This document shows positions 1 through 6,778 of a stretch of 64,000 nt of DNA, piece after piece. The stretch is from Paenibacillus sp. SYP-B4298 (GTDB taxonomy: Bacteria > Bacillota > Bacilli > Paenibacillales > Paenibacillaceae). Below the pieces are notes generated by a model. It saw only the letters and a list, made by a program, of their open reading frames with translations, did no database searches and was not told where the DNA came from. The position numbers and the translations under genes were made by a program. The stretch lies in NCBI RefSeq assembly GCF_027627475.1, contig NZ_CP115484.1, positions 681,501-745,500 on the forward strand, given 5' to 3'. Every line of letters begins with the position of its first letter. Position 1 is the stretch's first letter.

Positions 1-1
1 A

Positions 2-295
2 GGCTCTGCAACAAGCGCAGCGCTGATCATTGTCGGCGTGCTGATGATGCAATCCATCAAGGAGATTGATTTCTCCGATATGGTCTATGCTGTGCCATCA
101 TTTCTGACGATTGCACTCATGCCGTTCACGTACAATATTGCTAACGGCATTTCGTTCGGCATCGTGTTTTATGTGGTGCTGGCTGCGGTGGCGAATCTGT
201 CTGGCCGGACGAAGGAGAAATACAGCATTCACTGGCTGATGTGGCTGCTTGCGATTCTGGTCGTGGCGCGCTATGTATTTATGACGGGACATTAA
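2..295 (+). CDS. NCS2/AzgA-type purine permease, C-terminal fragment
   Basis: The frame is open from the left edge of the window and ends with TAA at 293-295, giving about 97 residues. The visible part begins with the small-residue segment GSATSAALIIVGVLMMQSIK and continues through hydrophobic helices (SFLTIALMPFTYNIANGISF; WLMWLLAILVVARYVFM). This matches the C-terminal membrane helices of AzgA-like members of the NCS2 family, which import hypoxanthine, guanine or adenine by proton symport in the cytoplasmic membrane. Substrate cannot be read from this piece. A hairpin terminator follows directly, so this is the last gene of its transcript. The start lies outside the window. Confidence 0.85.
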   Translation, partial: GSATSAALIIVGVLMMQSIKEIDFSDMVYAVPSFLTIALMPFTYNIANGISFGIVFYVVLAAVANLSGRTKEKYSIHWLMWLLAILVVARYVFMTGH

Positions 296-328
296 TCGTT
301 CTGTGGAACGATATATTTAATGAATGAG

Positions 329-372
329 AACCCTCGCAAGCTGAGCTTCTGGCAGCTATGCGGGGGTTTTGT
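329..372 (+). terminator. Rho-independent terminator after the purine permease
   Basis: An imperfect stem pairs AACCCTCGCA near 329-338 with TGCGGGGGTT near 359-368 and is followed by a short T-rich run. It sits 34 bases after the permease stop. Confidence 0.7.
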
Positions 373-506
373 TGTTGATCATTGGAATGTAATCCCTAGC
401 AATAGTGTAAATGATATGGAAGTTATTAGTTTACTATAGGAAAGCAACAAGATATAATAAACAGATTGCAGGATATATTATACATTATAGACAGGGGAAT
501 CATGAA

Positions 507-1718
507 ATGAGAATCGCAAGAAAAATGTGGTTGATTATGTTGGCATTCGTGCTGCTCGGTACAATTCAATGGCCGACCCCATCATTGGCTGCTGATGCGG
601 TAAAAAAAATTATCATCGATGGCAAGGAAGTTCAGTATACGCAGCAGCCTATCACACGTCATCAGACGACCCTGGTGTCTGCGAGAGAAACGCTAGAGGC
701 GCTCGGTTATAAGTTCACATGGGATAAAGCGAACAAGCGCATCATCGCCATCAGCAGTACAGGCCAGACGACGTTAACGTTCATCATGGGGGAAATCTCG
801 GCTATGGTGAACGGGATGACGGTTGTGCTAGACAGTGAGGTAATCGAGGAGAACGGTCGAATTATGATCCCCTTGCGTCCCGTCGTAAAGGCACTGGGAG
901 CCTCGATGAAGGCAGATAGCACTGCGATCCGCATCCAGACCGTAGCAGAGGAGAAGGGGCCTTACTACACCGGCTTGCCTCTGGAGATTACGAACACTTA
1001 TGTGAAAAACACAGGGAAACGCCCGATTACGCTCGGCTATGATTTGTTACTGATGTTGGATGGCGAATTTTCCACAAAGTTTTATGCTGTGGATAGTTTG
1101 CCTGGCAAAAAAGTCGTATTGGAGTTCGCTTCCGCCAGACCTAGCGAGGTCATTGAGATTGAAGGAGTCACGTATGTTTTCCTGGGAAGAGCATTGAACT
1201 CTGCGGCGATCTGGGATCAACAGCTATATGAGGATGATGACCCGGAGCTATACGTTATTCCAAGCTATGACAGAGTGTATGAGCATTTTAATTCAGGGAA
1301 ACTCATAGATGAGTTTCTTGTCTGGTTAGATCGATATGAGGCGGAGCGCAGAGCTAACCGGCAGGCGGAGCTGAAGAAGAATAAAAACGTCCCGTTGCGT
1401 GTGGACAAGACCTATGTTCAACTTGATCAATATTCAAATTACCCTGTTGCGCATATTGAGCTGACGAATCTAACGGAAAAGACCATTGTTGGCTTCGAGG
1501 CGGAATTTTATTGCTATGATGCCAAAGGAAGAGCAGTAAAGCGCAGCGGAGTTGGATCGAACAAAGTGCTCGGACAATCAACGAATGACGAGGTGGAACC
1601 AGGATGGACAGCCACCCGGACGATAGATCTCTATTTGTATGACAACACGACTACGATCAAGAACGTAACCGTCACCAAAGTCGTATTCGCTGACGGCACG
1701 GTATGGAAGAAGAAATAA
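507..1718 (+). CDS. Secreted protein with copper amine oxidase N-terminal-like domain
   Basis: A 403-residue protein from the ATG at 507, which has an AGGGGA-like ribosome site about ten bases upstream; the frame is open further upstream but has no good start. Residues 1-28 form a signal peptide (basic MRIARK, a hydrophobic core, then a cut near SLAADA). Residues about 30-145 carry the repeated pattern of the copper amine oxidase N-terminal domain: IIIDGKEV, a TTLVSARETLEALGYKFTWD stretch and a GRIMIPLRPVVKALGASM stretch. This domain is common in Paenibacillus exported proteins and is thought to act in cell-surface binding; it is not catalytic. The C-terminal half has beta-rich features (HIELTNLTEKTIVGFEAEF) but no family I recognise. 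It is a single-gene unit bounded by terminators. Confidence 0.75.
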   Translation: MRIARKMWLIMLAFVLLGTIQWPTPSLAADAVKKIIIDGKEVQYTQQPITRHQTTLVSARETLEALGYKFTWDKANKRIIAISSTGQTTLTFIMGEISAMVNGMTVVLDSEVIEENGRIMIPLRPVVKALGASMKADSTAIRIQTVAEEKGPYYTGLPLEITNTYVKNTGKRPITLGYDLLLMLDGEFSTKFYAVDSLPGKKVVLEFASARPSEVIEIEGVTYVFLGRALNSAAIWDQQLYEDDDPELYVIPSYDRVYEHFNSGKLIDEFLVWLDRYEAERRANRQAELKKNKNVPLRVDKTYVQLDQYSNYPVAHIELTNLTEKTIVGFEAEFYCYDAKGRAVKRSGVGSNKVLGQSTNDEVEPGWTATRTIDLYLYDNTTTIKNVTVTKVVFADGTVWKKK

Positions 1719-1731
1719 ACTTCAAGAAGAA

Positions 1732-1780
1732 GGCCTGCCTGCATCTCCTGTCATGGAGTGCAGGACAGGCTCTTTATTTT
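1732..1780 (+). terminator. Terminator after the copper amine oxidase-N protein
   Basis: A long stem pairs GCCTGCCTGCATCTCC with GGAGTGCAGGACAGGC around a six-base loop and runs into a T-rich stretch (CTCTTTATTTT). Confidence 0.8.
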
Positions 1781-1916
1781 GTGAAGACCGCAAGACTTGT
1801 CGGCATCTGTACTGCTTGCATTGTACTCCTCCCTCGGAACAGGGTAAAATAACATTATATTGTCTGGAAAGCGGGTGCAACCAGCCTTGAATGAGGAGCA
1901 GAACAGGAGGAGTGAA

Positions 1917-3140
1917 ATGAGCAGACGTTGGGTTCAGAATGGTCAGGTCGTGCTGCCAGACCGAGTGGTCGAGGCGGATATTGTGCTGGAGGACGGCTTG
2001 ATAACGCTCATTGCCGAGGCGGATCAGGACAGGGCGCAGCAGCGAGAGCTGGCGGCCGAAGCGCTGCGGGCGGGTACGGGCGAGGTCATCGATGCGACGG
2101 GCAGCTATGTGCTGCCAGGCCTGATCGACATTCATTGCGATGCTATCGAGAAAGAGGTGCAGCCGAGGCCGAACACTCTGTTTCCGCTGAAGATGTCACT
2201 GATTGAATTTGAGCGCAAGCTGCCGGTGCATGGCATTACATCGATGTATCACTCGCTGTCTCTTGGCGTTGGTCTAAGTCTGCGCGGGGATCATCTGCTG
2301 ACAGAGATGGTGGAGCTGATTCATGCTTACCGCAGCCGCCGTGCGATGATCCGTCATGGCATCCATCTGCGATACGAGGTCGCCCATCTGGAGGGGCTGC
2401 CGATTGTGGAACGCTACATTCATGAGGGCAAGATCGACTATCTGTCGTTCATGGATCATTCGCCGGGTCAAGGGCAGTATAAAGAAGAGGGATCATTTGA
2501 GCGTTATGTGATGAAAAATCAGGGTGTGGACGTATATGAAGTGAAGGAGATTGTGACGGATCTGCTGGAGCGTCAGCGTCAGGTGGACTGGCGGCATCTG
2601 GAGGCGCTGGGCAGGCTGGCTGCTGAGCGCGGCATCTCTGTGGCCTCTCATGATGATGACAGCGCGGAGCGCGTGGATCAGTTCATCCGGTTCGGTGTGA
2701 ATATCTCCGAATTTCCGATGAATCTGGAAACTGCGCGACATGCGACAAGCCGAGGACTGTATGTGTGCGTAGGTGCTCCGAATGTGGTGCGCGGCGGGTC
2801 TCACGATAAAAATATGAGCGCCGCTGCCGCCATAACTGCAGGAGCAGCGAATGTACTATGCTCAGACTATCATCCCGCTGCGATGCTGGCGGCCGTATTC
2901 AAGCTAGCTGTGCTGCTGGAGAGAGCAGGCACAGAGCAAGGGCTGGCTGCAGCCACTGCGATGGCTACGCTCAAGCCAGCCCAGGCACTGGGCGTTGATC
3001 GGCTAGTCGGTTCACTGGAGCTTGGCAAAAAGGCCGATCTGATCCTGGTCGAGACCTTCGACGGCTATCCGATGGTACGGCGTACCTTGGTCAACGGAAC
3101 GACGGTGTATGAGAGCAATACCTACTTTCGAGCGACCTGA
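1917..3140 (+). CDS. phnM: PhnM, RPn triphosphate diphosphatase
   Basis: A 407-residue amidohydrolase starting at the ATG at 1917 behind a strong AGGAGGAG site. It has the PhnM hallmarks: the metal-binding strand YVLPGLIDIHCDAIEKEVQP, the motif FMDHSPGQGQ, the second metal motif SVASHDDDSAERV and the C-terminal GKKADLILVE. PhnM releases pyrophosphate from alpha-D-ribose 1-methylphosphonate 5-triphosphate, an intermediate of the cytoplasmic C-P lyase route. No other phn gene lies in the window, which is odd because phnM normally travels with phnGHIJKL. The rest of the pathway may be elsewhere, or this orphan may act on another substrate. It converges with sspI, whose stop is adjacent. Confidence 0.88.
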   Translation: MSRRWVQNGQVVLPDRVVEADIVLEDGLITLIAEADQDRAQQRELAAEALRAGTGEVIDATGSYVLPGLIDIHCDAIEKEVQPRPNTLFPLKMSLIEFERKLPVHGITSMYHSLSLGVGLSLRGDHLLTEMVELIHAYRSRRAMIRHGIHLRYEVAHLEGLPIVERYIHEGKIDYLSFMDHSPGQGQYKEEGSFERYVMKNQGVDVYEVKEIVTDLLERQRQVDWRHLEALGRLAAERGISVASHDDDSAERVDQFIRFGVNISEFPMNLETARHATSRGLYVCVGAPNVVRGGSHDKNMSAAAAITAGAANVLCSDYHPAAMLAAVFKLAVLLERAGTEQGLAAATAMATLKPAQALGVDRLVGSLELGKKADLILVETFDGYPMVRRTLVNGTTVYESNTYFRAT

Positions 3141-3371
3141 TCAGGTAGGCTGCTGACTGCCTTGAGTCTGCAACTGGCGTTGCAGTGTCTGAACGAGCGA
3201 GTGCTGTGTATTCGGGTCGAGGCCTTGCCAGATGATCTCGAACAATACACCGAGTCCAGGCAATGTGCGTTCATCGTTGCCGATTGAGCTTTCGATGACG
3301 TCCGTCAGCTCCTCATCCGATTTTTGCTGCACACGTTGAACGATCGCTTGCCGCAGATCCAGATTCATCAT
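3141..3371 (-). CDS. sspI: Small acid-soluble spore protein SspI
   Basis: A 76-residue protein starting at the first of two consecutive ATG codons, nine bases after a GGAGG site. The sequence NLDLRQAIVQRVQQKSDEEL, then IESSIGNDERTLPGLGVLFE and QHSLVQTLQRQL, matches the SspI family of minor spore-core proteins made in the forespore under sigma-G. The family is normally about 70 residues, so the length fits. It is transcribed against phnM. Its presence supports an endospore-forming host. Confidence 0.9.
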   Translation of the reverse strand: MMNLDLRQAIVQRVQQKSDEELTDVIESSIGNDERTLPGLGVLFEIIWQGLDPNTQHSLVQTLQRQLQTQGSQQPT

Positions 3372-3495
3372 GCAATTATCCCTCCATCTTTAATTGTCCC
3401 GCTTAATATAACCGCAATGCCTTGATTTCATGCTTGGTGCAGCCTAGCGTAAGCAAGGGCATCAAGCGTTGCGGCTGGAGGCTGGGTTAAAATAT

Positions 3496-3504
3496 TGGTA
3501 TAAT
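3496..3504 (+). promoter_or_regulatory. Extended -10 promoter element for the RCK protein
   Basis: TGGTATAAT, an extended -10 (TG-N-TATAAT), lies about 38 bases before the start of the downstream gene. No convincing -35 is seen, as is usual for extended -10 promoters. I looked for a c-di-AMP riboswitch here and see none. Confidence 0.45.
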
Positions 3505-3541
3505 GTTGATGGTCACAAGAGGAAGGAGCGGGTGAGGCCAG

Positions 3542-4207
3542 GTGAGCAAAAAGCAGTTTGCAGTGATCGGGATGGGACGATTCGGCTCCAGTGTTGCCCG
3601 GTCGCTCTCGGAGATGGGATTTCAGGTACTGGCGATTGATTCGGACGAGCATCGTATCCAGGATATTGTGAGTATCGTAACGTATGCTGTCACAGCCGAT
3701 TCAACCGATGAGGAAGCGATGCGCTCGCTGGGCATTCGCAACTTTGATGTGGTTGTCGTCGCGATTGGACAGGACATTCAAGCAAGTATATTGACGACGC
3801 TGATCTTGAAGGATATGGGCGTAGCCCGGATCATCGTGAAGGCGCAAAATGAGCTGCATGGCAAGGTGCTCCATAAGATTGGCGCAGACAAGATCATCTA
3901 TCCAGAGCGGGATATGGGGCTGCGGCTCGCGCATCATCTCATCTCGCCGAACATCCTTGATTTTATCGAGCTGTCGGAGGATCACAGTATTGCCGAGATT
4001 CTCGCGACCGAGGGGATGATTGGGAAGAGCTTGAAGGGACTCAACCTGCGGGCCAGGTTCGGTTGCAACGTCATGGCCATCAAGAAGGGCACCGCCATGA
4101 ATATCTCGCCCAATGCCGATGATCTGATTCAACCGGAAGATATTCTGGTGGTCGTCGGGAAAAATAAAGATCTCAAGAGCCTGGAGCTGGCTTATTCGGA
4201 AGGCTGA
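3542..4207 (+). CDS. KtrA/KtrC-type RCK regulatory subunit of K+ uptake
   Basis: A 221-residue cytoplasmic protein from a GTG start. Residues 1-135 form an RCK_N Rossmann domain with the nucleotide motif VIGMGRFGSSVARSL and the acidic ribose-binding end of strand two (LAIDSDE). Residues about 137-221 form a TrkA_C domain (EGMIGKSLKGLNLRARFGCN), the part that binds c-di-AMP in Bacillus KtrA/KtrC. The family gates a membrane partner (KtrB/KtrD) in response to ATP/ADP and c-di-AMP. No membrane partner lies beside it, which resembles the solitary ktrC arrangement. The gene is followed after six bases by the methyltransferase gene. Confidence 0.88.
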   Translation: MSKKQFAVIGMGRFGSSVARSLSEMGFQVLAIDSDEHRIQDIVSIVTYAVTADSTDEEAMRSLGIRNFDVVVVAIGQDIQASILTTLILKDMGVARIIVKAQNELHGKVLHKIGADKIIYPERDMGLRLAHHLISPNILDFIELSEDHSIAEILATEGMIGKSLKGLNLRARFGCNVMAIKKGTAMNISPNADDLIQPEDILVVVGKNKDLKSLELAYSEG

Positions 4208-4213
4208 TCATAG

Positions 4214-5014
4214 ATGAATACACCGATTACACGAATTACATCCGTACAAAATGCAAAGGTCAAGCAGTGGGCCGCGCTGCTGGAGAAGAAGCACCGTGAT
4301 CGCAGCGGCCGGTATATCATTGAGGGCGTTCATCTGATTCAGGAGGCGGCGGCATCGGGTGCCGAGATCGAATGCATCGTATTCGATGAGGAGAGAGGCA
4401 TCCCTGCCGAGCTGAGAGACGATGCGGTGTCGTCGGCTGCTGGCGAATGGGTGAGCGCTGTGCCGACCATCCTGGCCAAATGTACGGGCACCTCCACACC
4501 GCCGCCTGTATTTGCTGTCGTAGCCAAGCGGAGCTATTCGACCGAGACCTTGTACGATTCGCAGGCGCTCGTCGTCGTGCTCGACGGGGTGAGCGATCCG
4601 GGGAATGTCGGCACGATCATTCGCAGCGCGGACGCGGTCGGTGCGAGTGCTGTGGTGCTGGGGGCAGGCTGCGCTGACCTCTACAATCCGAAGACGGTGC
4701 GCTCTACGATGGGCTCGCTGTATCATCTGCCTGTGCTCCATGCTGATCTGCGAGAGCTGCTGCCTGAGGGCAAGCGCCGCGGCATGCGGCTGCTGGGCAC
4801 GAGTCTGCAGGCACAGCACTCCTGCTATGGCTGCGACTGGACAGGTCCAACCTGGCTCGTCATGGGCAATGAGTCGAAGGGATTGTCGCCCGAGGCTGAG
4901 CGTCTGGTGGACGAGACCGTGCGCATCCCGATGCGCGGCAAGGCCGAATCGCTCAATGTTGCTATGGCGACTACGGTGCTGCTGTATGAGGCGCTGCGGC
5001 AGCGGGAAGGTTGA
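4214..5014 (+). CDS. TrmH/SpoU-family RNA 2'-O-methyltransferase
   Basis: A 266-residue SPOUT methyltransferase starting at the ATG at 4214. Residues 1-100 form the RNA-binding substrate domain (ITSVQNAKVKQW; RYIIEGVHLIQEA). The catalytic C-terminal domain carries the three SPOUT motifs: DPGNVGTIIRSADAVGA near residue 130, WLVMGNESKGLSPEAERLVD near 217 and ESLNVAMATTVLLYEAL near the end. These build the trefoil knot that binds S-adenosylmethionine. The family adds a methyl group to ribose in rRNA or tRNA; the exact target cannot be read. It resembles B. subtilis YsgA, but no pheST lies nearby to support that name. Confidence 0.87.
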   Translation: MNTPITRITSVQNAKVKQWAALLEKKHRDRSGRYIIEGVHLIQEAAASGAEIECIVFDEERGIPAELRDDAVSSAAGEWVSAVPTILAKCTGTSTPPPVFAVVAKRSYSTETLYDSQALVVVLDGVSDPGNVGTIIRSADAVGASAVVLGAGCADLYNPKTVRSTMGSLYHLPVLHADLRELLPEGKRRGMRLLGTSLQAQHSCYGCDWTGPTWLVMGNESKGLSPEAERLVDETVRIPMRGKAESLNVAMATTVLLYEALRQREG

Positions 5015-5061
5015 TCGACTCATCCATGATGGACTAGTTATTATAGGGAGGCGGCACATCG

Positions 5062-6357
5062 ATGAAGCTGCTCAAGGGACAGAAGGTAGATATTACGAAG
5101 GGGCGACGATTATCGTCCATTCTGATCTGCTTTGGCTGGCAGGTCGGTAAAGAGACGATGGACATTGATGCGGCGGCATTCATGCTGTCTGCGCGCAGAC
5201 GATGTGAGCAGGATGAGCATTTGATCTTCTATGGCAATCCTGAGGAACGGGGCGGTTCCGTCCACCACACAGCGGATGCCGATCGCGGAGGGAAGGAGCA
5301 GATCGCAGTATGGCTGGATCGTGTAGACAGTCAGATTGAAGCGATTGCCTTCACGGTCACGATTCATGAAGCAGAGCAGTTGGGCTATACGATGCAAGAT
5401 GTGTCCGGCCTGTATGTGAGTATCCGAGATGGGCAGACCGGAGCCGAGCTGTACCGCTATGAATACGGAGCCGAGTTGACCAAGGAAACGGCTGTCGTGG
5501 CAGGGGAATTGTACAGGCACAACGGAGAATGGAAATTCAACGCGATCGGGAGCGGCTACTACGGTGGACTGGAAGCATTATGCAGGAGCTTCGGACTGGA
5601 GGTCGAAGAGAGCAGCAGTCAAGAGCCGGCAGCAGCAGCGGTGGAGACTCCTGTTCCGCTGAAGGAAGAGGCTCCGACTCAGACGCCGATTGATCTGCGC
5701 AAGCGACTGGTGCAGATTACATTAGAAAAGAAGCAACTGAGCGGCGTGATCGCCCGCGTAGGTCTCGTTCTGGACATCTCAGGCTCAATGATACAGCTAT
5801 ACAGGAAGGGAACCGTCCAACAGGTAGTGGAACGCATTCTGGCGGTTGCCTGCAAGTTTGATGATAATGCGACACTGGATGTCTGGGTCTATGATTCGGA
5901 GTTCAGCCGCTTGCCTTCGGTAACGGAGCATGACTTCCCAGGCTATGTGAACAGAGAGGTGCTGGATAACCCGGCGATCTCCAAGTTCAGGAGCAATAAC
6001 GAGCCGCTCGTTATGGAGGATGTGCTTCGCAAATATATCGATGAGGAGCCTGGGGATACCCCGGTCTTCATTATTTTTATTAATGACGGTGGGGTGGACA
6101 AGAGAAATCGGAAGGTCATAGCCAATTCGGCGGTCCAGCCTGTATTCTGGCAGTTTGTTGGAATCGGAACCTCTAATTTTAAAGTATTGAAGGAATTGGA
6201 TGCGATGAAGGGGCGGATCGTAGACAACGCAGGCTTCTTCCAGTTGCACGATATAGAGAACGTATGGGATGAGCAACTGTACGATCAGTTATTGAATGAA
6301 TTCCCTAAGTGGATTACGGCTGCGACAGCGAAGGGCATTATTAAGAACGCCCGCTAG
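5062..6357 (+). CDS. TerD-domain protein with C-terminal VWA domain (TerF-like)
   Basis: A 431-residue protein from the ATG at 5062 behind GGGAGG. Residues 1-180 are a TerD fold: LLKGQKVDITKG, a strand with FGWQ, the acidic loop DIDAAAFML, and IAFTVTIHEAEQLGYTMQDV, all positions that shape the Ca2+ sites of TerD proteins. A linker rich in Glu, Pro and Ala (about 190-225) leads to a von Willebrand A domain with an intact MIDAS start, GLVLDISGSMIQLY (DxSxS), and a later FIIFINDGGVD strand. TerD-VWA fusions of this kind (TerF-like) belong to tellurite/stress gene sets thought to form membrane-linked metal-sensing complexes. Here it stands alone, without terZABCE genes. The mechanism is unknown. 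Confidence 0.8.
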   Translation: MKLLKGQKVDITKGRRLSSILICFGWQVGKETMDIDAAAFMLSARRRCEQDEHLIFYGNPEERGGSVHHTADADRGGKEQIAVWLDRVDSQIEAIAFTVTIHEAEQLGYTMQDVSGLYVSIRDGQTGAELYRYEYGAELTKETAVVAGELYRHNGEWKFNAIGSGYYGGLEALCRSFGLEVEESSSQEPAAAAVETPVPLKEEAPTQTPIDLRKRLVQITLEKKQLSGVIARVGLVLDISGSMIQLYRKGTVQQVVERILAVACKFDDNATLDVWVYDSEFSRLPSVTEHDFPGYVNREVLDNPAISKFRSNNEPLVMEDVLRKYIDEEPGDTPVFIIFINDGGVDKRNRKVIANSAVQPVFWQFVGIGTSNFKVLKELDAMKGRIVDNAGFFQLHDIENVWDEQLYDQLLNEFPKWITAATAKGIIKNAR

Positions 6358-6582
6358 TCCACTTTTTGACACGATTCAACCTTGGCCCCTAATAGGTTTA
6401 CTCCTAATATCGGTCAAGGTTTATTGATGTTTTTCTATGACAAAAGTCATGATTAGCTATAACTTTGCTTTTACATACTTACTTTTATACTATTTTGTAT
6501 ACGAAATTTCACAAAATCATGCATGTATTTTTATATCAACTATGATATATTAGGACTTGTAACTCATATGATGGTTTTATGT

Positions 6583-6670
6583 GACAACTGAATAGGGCAA
6601 ACCTATCGAAAGGTAGTGACGCAAAGCTACAGGGGCTACAGCGGGAACGCTATGCCAGCCAGTTGCCGAA
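6583..6670 (+). promoter_or_regulatory. Cyclic-di-GMP class I (GEMM-I) riboswitch aptamer
   Basis: The sequence carries the GEMM-I core in order: P1 5' arm CAACTG (6585-6590), the conserved GGGCAAACC, a GAAA tetraloop closing P2, GTGACGCAAAGC, AGGGGCTA, a variable P3 hairpin (AGCG-GGAA-CGCT), GCCAGCC, and the P1 3' arm CAGTTG (6660-6665). This RNA binds the second messenger c-di-GMP between the two helices. It lies in the leader of the NRPS gene and is followed by a terminator it can control: TTGCCGAA (6663-6670) is exactly complementary to TTCGGCAA (6709-6716), and a TTAAGAA/TTCTTAA hairpin (6672-6694) brings the two together. Forming P1 with ligand would free the terminator, so c-di-GMP is predicted to switch the NRPS off. 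Confidence 0.93.
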
Positions 6671-6699
6671 CTTAAGAATGCTTCATTTTCTTAAAATGT

Positions 6700-6732
6700 A
6701 ACTCTACTTTCGGCAAGTAGAGTTATTTTTTT
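6700..6732 (+). terminator. Riboswitch-controlled terminator in the NRPS leader
   Basis: A perfect ten-base stem AACTCTACTT / AAGTAGAGTT with the five-base loop TCGGC is followed by A and seven T. The loop and the ends of the stem contain the antiterminator target TTCGGCAA, so the hairpin and the antiterminator exclude each other. It lies 46 bases before the NRPS start. Confidence 0.92.
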
Positions 6733-6778
6733 GCTTTCATTCTTCTACTCTCATACACACTCAAAAGGAGCAATGAAA

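Noticed and set aside
3372-3541. Possible c-di-AMP (ydaO) riboswitch before the KtrA/KtrC-type gene
   Set aside because: The gap is only 170 bases and I find none of the conserved ydaO core; it has only an extended -10.
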